This document shows, piece after piece, positions 53,197 through 61,907 of a stretch of DNA of 64,000 nucleotides (the first letter of the stretch is position 1; each line of letters begins with the position of its first letter). This stretch comes from Cordilura impudica (Eukaryota; Arthropoda; Insecta; Diptera; Scathophagidae): positions 183,887,036 to 183,951,035 of the forward strand of contig OY821520.1 in NCBI GenBank assembly GCA_963682025.1. The letters are read 5' to 3'. A model generated the notes under the pieces. The model had not been told where the DNA came from. It did not search any database and saw only the letters and a program-made list of their open reading frames with translations. The translations under genes were made by a program, and so were the position numbers.

Positions 53197-55067
53197 TAGG
53201 GCCTGCAATACCGATATACCGGTATACCGAATACCGGTATACCGGAGCTATTTTTTAAAACCGAAATACCGGTATTATGACGTATAAATACCGGTATTTC
53301 GGTATTTAATTAAATGTCATATATTTCAACTGTTTTAAATCTTATAAAAATCAAGTCTTCTTCAAAAATTTAAAAAAATTCTTAATTCCTGAAAAGTTAA
53401 ATAAAAACAAAAAATTTTAAAATACAAATCGAAGTGTGCTGGTATTTTGTTATTTACTGCAAAGCTGAGTAAAAATATTGAGGAATCGTTGGAAAAAATT
53501 CTTAATTCCTGAAAAGTTAAATAAAAACAAAAAATTTTAAAATACAAATCGAAGTGTGCTGGTGTTTTGTAGCTAGTTAGTGTTCAGTTTAATTGTTCTG
53601 TTGCTGTATTAATAAAGTTTGCGTTTTAAAAAAATATATATTGCCCAAAATATTATTTCATATTATTTATCGATATTGTTGAATGTAAGTAAATTATATT
53701 CTATATTTCAAATTTAATACAGAGGGATATATTTTTTATTTTAATAGCCTTAATATGGAATTTGAAGCAGTTAAAAAAGGCGTTACAGGCAAAACTTCCG
53801 TTTGGCATTATTTTCTGAGAGATTGATCAGGAAATTTGGCAAAATGTACCAAATGCGACAATAAAATAAAAACATGCGGTGGATCAACTAGTCCCAAAAT
53901 CTGCGAATACAATTCAAAATATTGTTTTAAGGTATGGTGTAAATATTCGCGAATAGATGGTAAAAGAATTTTCAGATCTGAAAAAAGAAGGAAAGTTCAG
54001 TCTAACATTTGATGAGTGGACGTCTGGTAAAAATAGAAGATATTTAAATTTAAATTTACATGTAAAAAACAAATTTTGGAACTTAGGATTAATTCGTATT
54101 TTTGGGACCTTTCCAGCAGAGAGTTGTGTTGAACTTATTACAAAAAAATTAGAAAAATATGAACTATCTTTTGATGAAGACATCGTATGTATAACTACAG
54201 ATGGCGGTTCTATGATGAAAAAGGTAGGACGGATAGTAAAATGCCATCAGCAGCTTTGTTTGCCCATGGTATTCAATTGGCGGTGCTAGACGTTTTGTAC
54301 TGCAAGCATAATAAAAAAAAATGCAACAAATTTGGAATCTGAGGGAGAAAGGGAAATAAATAGCGAAAGTGATGCTGAATCAGATTTTGAGGAAAACGAT
54401 GTAGATGGATTTCAAATTTCTGAAAATTATGATGATTCTATGGACTTGAAAGCAGAAATACGTCCACTTATAAATAAGGTAAGAAAAGTAGTAACTATTT
54501 TTCGACGTTCCCCCACAAAAAATGACGATATACTTCAAAAATATATCAAAGCTGAATTTAACAAAGAAATTTCGCTGATTCTGGATACAAAAACCAGATG
54601 GAATAGCTTATTTTTTATGCTACAGCGCTTTTGGGAACTAAGAAATTGCATTTTAAAATCTTTAATAGACTTATGTTCCACTATATCATTTGAAGAGGCA
54701 GAAATGGATATTATTTCTGGTATTATTTCAACATTGTTGCCAATAAAATTAGCAGTGGAATCATTGTGTCGTCGCGATGCGAGTCTCCTATCTGCAGATG
54801 CCACTATTGTATTTATGATTAATAATTTAGGAACTGAAAAATTAAGCGGTGAATTTAAAATTTCTTTATCACGTAGAATTAACGAAAGGCGAACCAAATT
54901 ATCAAGTCTGCTTCGATATCTTCACAAAGGACAAATAAAATCAAAACATCAAGATAATGAATTGTCCTTCGAACAATTATCAAAAAAAGAGGTTGCTAAT
55001 TTGATATCAACTTTAGTTAAACGTTTTTCAGATTCAAATTTAAATACTTCTCCGTCTCATAACATAT
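53197..55067 (+). mobile_element. Third hAT element, left part, cut by gypsy copy 2
   Basis: The left end TAGGGCCTGCAATACCG fits hAT termini. It is followed by a cluster of ATACCGGTAT palindromes (53215-53320), a probable subterminal transposase-binding array. A 77-bp direct repeat lies at 53374-53450 and 53494-53570 with a 120-bp period. The transposase relic follows from 53755. The element is interrupted at 55068 by the gypsy LTR. I could not find its right end beyond 61907. Confidence 0.7.
53755..55067 (+). pseudogene. hAT transposase relic with BED finger
   Basis: From an ATG at 53755 the frame reads MEFEAVKKGVTGKTSVWHYF, an in-frame stop, then SGNLAKCTKCDNKIKTCGGS: a BED-type zinc finger (CxxC). 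After a frame change come KEGKFSLTFDEWTSGKNRRY (first catalytic Asp region), CITTDGGSMMKKVGR and FAHGIQLAVLDVLYCKHNKK. From 54332 an acidic block leads into LILDTKTRWNSLFFMLQRFW, the RWNS motif. It ends where gypsy copy 2 is inserted, so the dimerisation domain is missing. The order of motifs makes the hAT assignment firm. Confidence 0.88.
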
Positions 55068-56249
55068 TGTAACGAAGTTTCGTTACATAATTTAATAATT
55101 ATAGGTAAACTGAATTGATTATTTATAATGAATTGAAAATTATTGATTAATTTATATATACCAGTATAATATCGTGAATTGCAAGATTATACAAAACATT
55201 AATTTGAAATGGAATTATTATTTGTTAATTAATATTGAATTTGATTGAATTTTAAATCTAAGTTCTATTTGGTTAGTTTAAGAGTAGAATGTATAAGAGT
55301 TCAGTATAAGAGAACCTAGGTAGAATCCGACTCACACACACACTTTTTACATTGGACTGTATTAGTGAGCAATAGTGTCTCTTAGCCTTCCCATACTTAT
55401 CCACACCATAATCCGGTGTTAGTTAGAATATAGAATCCAACTCTCACTCATACACGACACGATAAATTCTCTTTCTATGTTAGTAGCAGACCATTTAAAT
55501 GTGTGTACATTCCACTACAACTTCAGTTGGTTTCGAGAAGTAAGATGTATTAGTAATAATCCAACTCTCACTCATACACGATAATTAATTCTCTTTCATT
55601 TTTAGCAACATACCATTTATATATGAAGGTTCATTCTACTACAACTTCAGTTGGGTTCGACTTGTCACCGTGTGCGGACAGCTAGTGCAAGTCTGTAATA
55701 GCTTCGCTAGTAGCCACATACAGTGATGGAAAAGCGCAGCTGATAGTAGTGAGCGGGGATACTACTGGTTTGTAACAGCCATAGTTCCCAGACACTGTAG
55801 TAGTAGTGAGCGGGGTTACTACTGGTTTGTAACAGCCATAGTTCCCAGACACTGTTGTAGTAGTGAGCGGGGTTACTACTGGTTTGTAACAGCCATAGTT
55901 CCCAGACACTGTAGTAGTAGTGAGCGGGGTTACTACTGGTTTGTAACAGCCATAGTTCCCAGACACTGTAGTATTAGTGCACAGGGATACTACTGGCCAT
56001 AGGTCCCAGGCTTAGTATTAACTAATACATTAACCCCCTTTTTTAAAATGACATGACAAGACACAATTCGGGGCAGTAGTGAGGCAACCGCCACCAGCGC
56101 GACAAAAATGGAAAATCTACCCTGGTTCTCGTATCTGAAGAAATAGTTAAATGCTTTATAAAAATAAATATTATCTTGACATCGAAACCTGAAGTCGCTT
56201 TTATTAATCCTGGCTTCGACTGGCATATCCTGGCAAATATTGTTATAAA
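55068..56249 (+). repeat. 5' LTR of gypsy copy 2
   Basis: It is about 1.18 kb, beginning TGTAACGAAGTTTCGTTACA. It contains four 57-bp tandem units (55744-55971). Downstream of GGGGCAGTAGTGAGGCAACC the ~110 bp to TTTTATTAATCCTGGCTTCG differ from copy 1. Confidence 0.88.
55744..55971. repeat. 57-bp tandem repeat (4 units) in the LTR
   Basis: GAGCGGGG(A/T)TACTACTGG starts at 55751, 55808, 55865 and 55922, exactly 57 bp apart. The minus strand is open through all units, giving a 19-residue period (SGNYGCYKPVVTPLTTTTV). The same four units occur in the 3' LTR (61633-61860). Copy 1 has one unit plus a degenerate one. Confidence 0.92.
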
Positions 56250-56267
56250 TGGCGCCCGAGCAGGGAC
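56250..56267 (+). promoter_or_regulatory. Primer-binding site of gypsy copy 2
   Basis: TGGCGCCCGAGCAGGGAC, identical to copy 1. Confidence 0.85.
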
Positions 56268-56387
56268 TTTAAACGTAAAAACCTTAAAAAAAAAAACTTA
56301 AAAATATATAAAAAAAAAAGCTCAAATACTAACATTATAAAAAAAAAAAAAATTAAGAAAAAATATTCCATCGGAAAAGTGAAAAAA

Positions 56388-57353
56388 ATGAGTCGTGCCT
56401 TCATCAATCTAATAAAAAAGGATGCCTTGAGTACCTGTTTAAAGGACCTGGGTCTCAAGGACGATGGCAGTGTAGATGAAATGAGAGCCCGATTAAGAAG
56501 TTATCTTGACCAAGAATCGATTCCTGTTGAACACGAACTTTACATAAATAAGTTGAGGCTTGGTTACGATGCAGGTAAAGAATTAAAAGTTCCGAATTTA
56601 CAAGCCTCCCGTGACTCTTCTCCATTACGACCGACGCATGAAACCAATGCAACAAATGTATCCGAAGTGTGTGATAAATTGCGGAAATGGGGTGTTAAAT
56701 ACGATGGTGGTAAAGATCCTTTGGGTTTTCTAGAACGAATCGAAGAGTTGGCAACGTGCTATAATATATCGTTAAATGAATTGTTGAATTATATGCCTGA
56801 ACTTTTCAAAGGGTCCGCGTTATCATGGTACCGTAATAACAAACAAAACTGGAAGTCTTATAACGATTTTGCTGACGACTTCAAGCTTTTCTTTTTACCA
56901 GTACGATTTTTCGAGAATTTGGAGGACGAAATCAGAAATCGATTACAACACGCAGATGAAAATTTTGTCGACTATGTTACTGCTGGTGAACAATTGGAGC
57001 GAATTTTCAGAAATTGTAGAGCAGAATACAAGATCTACATCAAAAGACGTGAATTTAATCAATTGCGGGAGTTAATTGTATTGGCACAAGAATATGAAAA
57101 CCTACGGTCGGAGGAGTTGTCACAGAAGAAAATTGTCCGACGTGTACAAACTACAGTCGCCCATCCCAATAATAATTATGTATGCTATCGTTGCGGAGAG
57201 GGAGGTCATCATCGTGCTGTTTGTTCTAAACCTCAAGTTTTATTTTGCTGGGATTGTGGTAAAAGAGGCGTGAAGACGATTGATTGTTGCAGAAAAATGG
57301 CGGGAAACTCAAGAGGAGGTCCTTCGGCAAGGGAAGGAGAAGAGAACCTCTAA
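56388..57353 (+). CDS. gag: Gag of gypsy copy 2 (321 aa, 12-residue internal deletion)
   Basis: It is the same protein as 28595-29596 with a handful of substitutions and an in-frame 36-bp deletion after [10 protein letters not shown] (about residue 200), removing [12 protein letters not shown] in the capsid-like region. I choose the ATG in AAAAAAATGAGTCG because it aligns with copy 1; the frame is open slightly upstream from a GTG. The zinc knuckles are unchanged. The deletion may impair particle assembly, leaving the copy dependent on intact relatives. Confidence 0.92.
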   Translation: MSRAFINLIKKDALSTCLKDLGLKDDGSVDEMRARLRSYLDQESIPVEHELYINKLRLGYDAGKELKVPNLQASRDSSPLRPTHETNATNVSEVCDKLRKWGVKYDGGKDPLGFLERIEELATCYNISLNELLNYMPELFKGSALSWYRNNKQNWKSYNDFADDFKLFFLPVRFFENLEDEIRNRLQHADENFVDYVTAGEQLERIFRNCRAEYKIYIKRREFNQLRELIVLAQEYENLRSEELSQKKIVRRVQTTVAHPNNNYVCYRCGEGGHHRAVCSKPQVLFCWDCGKRGVKTIDCCRKMAGNSRGGPSAREGEENL

Positions 57354-60300
57354 AACATGTACCCTTTCCTATTACACTAACTCCTGACGACGACTTTCGC
57401 GTACGCACGTGGATAACGATTAAACAAAAGAAGATTCCAGCCATTATGGATACTGGTGCAACCCATTCATGTATCCAATTGTCTCTTATTAACGAGATGC
57501 ATATACCTTTGGTTGCAGCTAAATTCAGTACTCTACACTTAGCTGATCAATCAACCGTAAATGTGGAGGGGTCGGTAAATATCCAGTTTCGGCTGAATGG
57601 TTCAGTATATAACCACATGTTTTTGGTCTTGAGGACGAGTTTGGATCCGATTATAATTGGAATGAATTTCTTACATCAAACTGGCTGTGAGCTTCGAATT
57701 GTTCCACGAAAAAAAAACACGTTTCAAGAATTACCTCCTCGCCACATAAGAACTACTCAAATTAGTTCGCTACAGCTGATATCAACAAGTGTGACCTCAG
57801 ACGATACTCTCGAAGACCATCAGGTACAAAATTTCTTGAATAATGAACTCCCTCGTTTTGATTCCATTTCAGGCCACTCTAATGTGACAGAACACGTGAT
57901 TACTATGAAGCACCCTCGACCTTTAAGACAACGGTACTATCCCCGCAATCCAGCAATGCAAAAGGTCATTGACGATCAAATTGACGAATTGCTCAAAGAA
58001 GGAAGGATAGAACCATCAAAAAGCCCTTATAGTTCTCCCATCGTACTGGCTCGTAAAAAGAACAACGAATGGCGACTATGTGTAGATTTTAGGCAAATTA
58101 ATGAGAATTCAATTCGGGATGCATACCCTATTCCACAAATTAATCCAATACTGGAAAAACTACGAAACAGCAAGTTCTTTAGCACGATCGACCTTCGAAA
58201 CGGATACTGGCAGATTCCTATGAATACTGAAAGCAAACTTTATACGGCTTTTACAGTTCCAGGCCGTGGTCTTTTTCAGTGGCGCGTGATGCCATTTGGG
58301 CTGCATTCAGCCCCAGCCACATTTCAGAGGGCACTTGACACGGTCATTGGCCCTGAATTAGATTCATTCGCATTTGCATATCTTGATGACATCATTGTCC
58401 TGGGGCGTACGCTGGCGGAACATTTACGCAATCTGAAAATAGTCTTTGATCGTCTCGTTGCAGCTAACCTACGTATCAATTATGACAAGTGCTCATTTGC
58501 GAAAAAACAGATTAGATATTTGGGTCACGTTATAAGCGAAAAGGGTGTGCACACGGATCCTGAAAAGGTGAGCGCAATACAAGCTTTACCCGAACCAACT
58601 ACACTCAAAGAGTTGAGGTCATTTCTGAACACCGCAGCCTGGTATCGGCGTTTTGTAGCAAATTTCTCTACTTTAACTGGCCCCCTAAATAAGCTGTTGA
58701 AGAAAAACCAAGAGTGGCAGTGGGGAGCGCAACAACAGCTGGCGTTCGAAGAAGTCAAGCGGAAATTAATTGAGGCACCAGCTCTTACATGCCCTGATTT
58801 TAATCGAACTTTTATATTACAGACAGATGCTAGTGATGTTGGACTGGGCGTTGTTCTGACTCAAGAATTCGATGACGGAGAAAAGGCAATCGCTTATGCC
58901 AGCCGAACCCTTTCAGCACCAGAGCGCAATTATACGGTTACTGAAAAAGAATGCTTGGCAATAATATGGGGAATTAGGAAAATGCGACATTATATCGAAG
59001 GATATCATTTTGTTATCGTAACCGATCACCAATCATTGAAGTGGCTAAATTCAATTCAATCACCCTCAGGAAGAATCGCACGCTGGGCTTTAGAAATGAT
59101 GCAGTTTGATTACGAGGTCCGATACCGCAAAGGTAAATTAAATGTTATTGCAGATTCCCTTTCCAGATCACCTCTCCCCACTGATGACAAAACCATACCT
59201 ATCCTGCAAGCCCTCCAGAAAAATGCCGAGGATGATGACGCATGGTATACAAATAAGCTGGAAATGCTAAATAATGATCCTCAGAAGTTACCTGATTACC
59301 AAATCGATGACCATGGAAACCTTCGACGTCATATTTTTGATTCGTCCGCTTACAATGATGAGGACCCCGTCCCGTGGAAATTGGTGGTTCCGAAATCAGG
59401 TAGGAGTCGGGTTCTAAACGAGTGTCATGATAGTGTTACAGCTGGACACCTGGGAATAAATAAAACTATTGCACGAGTGACGAAACTCTACTACTGGCCA
59501 GGTATTTTCCGGGATATTACAAAACACGTTAGGAATTGTGTTACTTGTCAACGTTTCAAACCCCTTCAGCAAGCTCCAGCAGGAAAAATGTACACCACAC
59601 AAGTTCCCTTACCCTGGCATACAGTATGCGCTGATTTTGTTGGTCCTCTACCGCGCTCAGTACACGGCAACACTACATTAATAGTTTTCCACGATAAATT
59701 CAGCAAATGGTCAGAATTCGTAGCTGCTAGACAGGCTACTACAAAAACATTTATCAAGGCTTTCCGGGAAAGGATACTGGCACGTTTCGGTGTACCTCAT
59801 ATCCTTCTGACCGATAACGGAACTCAATTCACGAGCCGCGAGTGCCAAAAATTTTTTCAATCTTTGGGAGTAAAACAGCATTACACAGCTCCTTATTCTC
59901 CTCATGAAAACCCTACAGAGAGGACTAACAGAACCATAAAAACAATGATAGCTCAGTATACTCACGAGAACCAAAGAAAGTGGGATGAACATTTACCGGA
60001 ATTGACGTTAGCCATAAATACCAGCAAACAAAGTTCAACGAAATACTCTCCGGCATATCTAACGCAAGGTAGGGAACTTCGTTTACCCAATACCTTGTTC
60101 AACCACAAAACCCAATCGGAAGATACAGATATAGCTCAACACCCAGATAATAAATCACAACATTTACAAGAAGTTTTTAAAATAGTCCGTTCAAATCTCC
60201 AGACTGCTACAAGCGCACAAGCAACGCATTACAACCTTAGACGCCGTGAATGGGTACCCAGAAAAGGTGATTTGGTTCTGGTAAGAAAACGCGTTTTGTC

Positions 60301-60478
60301 AAAAGCTGTCGATCACTTTGCCGCTAAACTAGCACCTCGTTTCGAGGGTCCATATTTGGTTGCTGAATTTATATCCCCAGTAATTGTCCGGTTATTCGAC
60401 TCTGAAGGAAAAAAAAGAAGAGGCACGGCACACTTGAAAGATTTAAAAGCGTACCACACAGAAGATGGACAGTCGTAA
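57284..60478 (+). CDS. pol: Pol of gypsy copy 2 (1064 codons, intact)
   Basis: It lies in the -1 frame to gag, overlapping it by 70 bp. Protease DTGA is at 56-59, RT YLDD at 366-369, RNase H TDAS near 513 and the HHCC integrase finger near 714-755. The integrase core triad is Asp in CADFVGPL (~782), Asp in LTDNGTQF (~842) and Glu in NPTER (~877), with D-to-E spacing matching D,D(35)E. A C-terminal GPY/F-like segment (RFEGPYLVAEFI … LKDLKAYH) completes it, all open. Pol processes Gag-Pol, copies RNA and integrates the cDNA. Its stop codon overlaps the ORF3 start by 14 bp. Confidence 0.95.
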   Translation: MLQKNGGKLKRRSFGKGRRREPLKHVPFPITLTPDDDFRVRTWITIKQKKIPAIMDTGATHSCIQLSLINEMHIPLVAAKFSTLHLADQSTVNVEGSVNIQFRLNGSVYNHMFLVLRTSLDPIIIGMNFLHQTGCELRIVPRKKNTFQELPPRHIRTTQISSLQLISTSVTSDDTLEDHQVQNFLNNELPRFDSISGHSNVTEHVITMKHPRPLRQRYYPRNPAMQKVIDDQIDELLKEGRIEPSKSPYSSPIVLARKKNNEWRLCVDFRQINENSIRDAYPIPQINPILEKLRNSKFFSTIDLRNGYWQIPMNTESKLYTAFTVPGRGLFQWRVMPFGLHSAPATFQRALDTVIGPELDSFAFAYLDDIIVLGRTLAEHLRNLKIVFDRLVAANLRINYDKCSFAKKQIRYLGHVISEKGVHTDPEKVSAIQALPEPTTLKELRSFLNTAAWYRRFVANFSTLTGPLNKLLKKNQEWQWGAQQQLAFEEVKRKLIEAPALTCPDFNRTFILQTDASDVGLGVVLTQEFDDGEKAIAYASRTLSAPERNYTVTEKECLAIIWGIRKMRHYIEGYHFVIVTDHQSLKWLNSIQSPSGRIARWALEMMQFDYEVRYRKGKLNVIADSLSRSPLPTDDKTIPILQALQKNAEDDDAWYTNKLEMLNNDPQKLPDYQIDDHGNLRRHIFDSSAYNDEDPVPWKLVVPKSGRSRVLNECHDSVTAGHLGINKTIARVTKLYYWPGIFRDITKHVRNCVTCQRFKPLQQAPAGKMYTTQVPLPWHTVCADFVGPLPRSVHGNTTLIVFHDKFSKWSEFVAARQATTKTFIKAFRERILARFGVPHILLTDNGTQFTSRECQKFFQSLGVKQHYTAPYSPHENPTERTNRTIKTMIAQYTHENQRKWDEHLPELTLAINTSKQSSTKYSPAYLTQGRELRLPNTLFNHKTQSEDTDIAQHPDNKSQHLQEVFKIVRSNLQTATSAQATHYNLRRREWVPRKGDLVLVRKRVLSKAVDHFAAKLAPRFEGPYLVAEFISPVIVRLFDSEGKKRRGTAHLKDLKAYHTEDGQS

Positions 60479-60908
60479 ATTTGAGTTAAGTTGTTTACGG
60501 TTTAGGAGTGCTATGGAACGTGAGAATCGCAAGCGCAGAAAAGTCATAGAAATAACAACACCTACAGAGAAAGTTAAAATAACATCCATCGAAACTAATC
60601 TTCCTCAGTTAGAAATCCGGGATCTGATTATCCCAACTCCACCAAAGTCCGATATCCTAGCCAAGCTTGTTAAAGAACTGGAAATTGACAAAGAGCTAGA
60701 TCTACGAGGCGCAACTATAGCCGATGTGCTTTCTTCAATTGGACCGATTAAATCCGGTGGCCGGACACGCTTCAAAAAAATAACTCCAATGGGTACAGCA
60801 TGGGTATACATACGATGTTCTTTGAATGTTTGGATAATCATCGGGGAGGAAAGGCTTATCTTCCCAAAGCCTAGAAATGATATTACAATCGAGTCTTCAG
60901 TTCCATAA
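60465..60908 (+). CDS. ORF3 of gypsy copy 2 (147 aa, unknown function)
   Basis: The ATG at 60465 overlaps the end of pol (ATGGACAGTCGTAA), so translation by termination-reinitiation or readthrough coupling is plausible. The protein is basic at the N terminus (RENRKRRKV), has a charged middle (VKELEIDKELDLRGATIADV) and a more hydrophobic C-terminal part (WVYIRCSLNVWIIIGEERLI). It has no signal peptide, no convincing membrane anchor and none of the furin-site or fusion features of errantivirus Env. I do not recognise a family. It ends 48 bp before the 3' LTR and occupies the env position. Function unknown. Confidence 0.75.
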   Translation: MDSRKFELSCLRFRSAMERENRKRRKVIEITTPTEKVKITSIETNLPQLEIRDLIIPTPPKSDILAKLVKELEIDKELDLRGATIADVLSSIGPIKSGGRTRFKKITPMGTAWVYIRCSLNVWIIIGEERLIFPKPRNDITIESSVP

Positions 60909-60945
60909 GAACAAAAAAAAAAAAACAAAAAAAAAAAAACCAAAA

Positions 60946-60956
60946 CAAGAGGGAGA
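60946..60956 (+). promoter_or_regulatory. Polypurine tract of gypsy copy 2
   Basis: AAGAGGGAGA lies directly upstream of the 3' LTR start TGTAACG at 60957, preceded by long A-runs. Confidence 0.85.
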
Positions 60957-61907
60957 TGTAACGAAGTTTCGTTACATAATTTAATAATTATAGGTAAACT
61001 GAATTGATTATTTATAATGAATTGAAAATTATTGATTAATTTATATATACCAGTATAATATCGTGAATTGCAAGATTATACAAAACATTAATTTGAAATG
61101 GAATTATTATTTGTTAATTAATATTGAATTTGATTGAATTTTAAATCTAAGTTCTATTTGGTTAGTTTAAGAGTAGAATGTATAAGAGTTCAGTATAAGA
61201 GAACCTAGGTAGAATCCGACTCACACACACACTTTTTACATTGGACTGTATTAGTGAGCAATAGTGTCTCTTAGCCTTCCCATACTTATCCACACCATAA
61301 TCCGGTGTTAGTTAGAATATAGAATCCAACTCTCACTCATACACGACACGATAAATTCTCTTTCTATGTTAGTAGCAGACCATTTAAATGTGTGTACATT
61401 CCACTACAACTTCAGTTGGTTTCGAGAAGTAAGATGTATTAGTAATAATCCAACTCTCACTCATACACGATAATTAATTCTCTTTCATTTTTAGCAACAT
61501 ACCATTTATATATGAAGGTTCATTCTACTACAACTTCAGTTGGGTTCGACTTGTCACCGTGTGCGGACAGCTAGTGCAAGTCTGTAATAGCTTCGCTAGT
61601 AGCCACATACAGTGATGGAAAAGCGCAGCTGATAGTAGTGAGCGGGGATACTACTGGTTTGTAACAGCCATAGTTCCCAGACACTGTAGTAGTAGTGAGC
61701 GGGGTTACTACTGGTTTGTAACAGCCATAGTTCCCAGACACTGTTGTAGTAGTGAGCGGGGTTACTACTGGTTTGTAACAGCCATAGTTCCCAGACACTG
61801 TAGTAGTAGTGAGCGGGGTTACTACTGGTTTGTAACAGCCATAGTTCCCAGACACTGTAGTATTAGTGCACAGGGATACTACTGGCCATAGGTCCCAGGC
61901 TTAGTAT
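60957..61907 (+). repeat. 3' LTR of gypsy copy 2, truncated
   Basis: 951 bp match the 5' LTR in length and sequence through CCCAGGCTTAGTAT, including all four 57-bp units. Unrelated sequence (AGATTTGTTCTAAAG) follows. The missing part contains the end of the LTR, so a deletion or misassembly removed it together with the right half of the host hAT element. Confidence 0.9.

Larger units (their letters stand above)
55068..61907 (+). mobile_element. Ty3/gypsy LTR retrotransposon, copy 2, with a third ORF
   Basis: Complete inside: 5' LTR (55068 to ~56249), primer site (56250), gag, pol, ORF3, polypurine tract, and a 3' LTR that matches the 5' LTR for 951 bp and then stops at 61907, about 230-340 bp short. 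Within the shared 951 bp the two LTRs look identical by eye. It is inserted in a hAT transposase relic. No target duplication can be tested because the 3' end is lost. Confidence 0.93.

Noticed and set aside
55682..55966. 94-codon antisense ORF in the LTR as an annotated gene
   Set aside because: It consists entirely of the 57-bp repeat translated; kept only as a finding.
60465..60908. ORF3 as an envelope gene
   Set aside because: Too short, with no signal peptide, cleavage site or clear transmembrane anchor.
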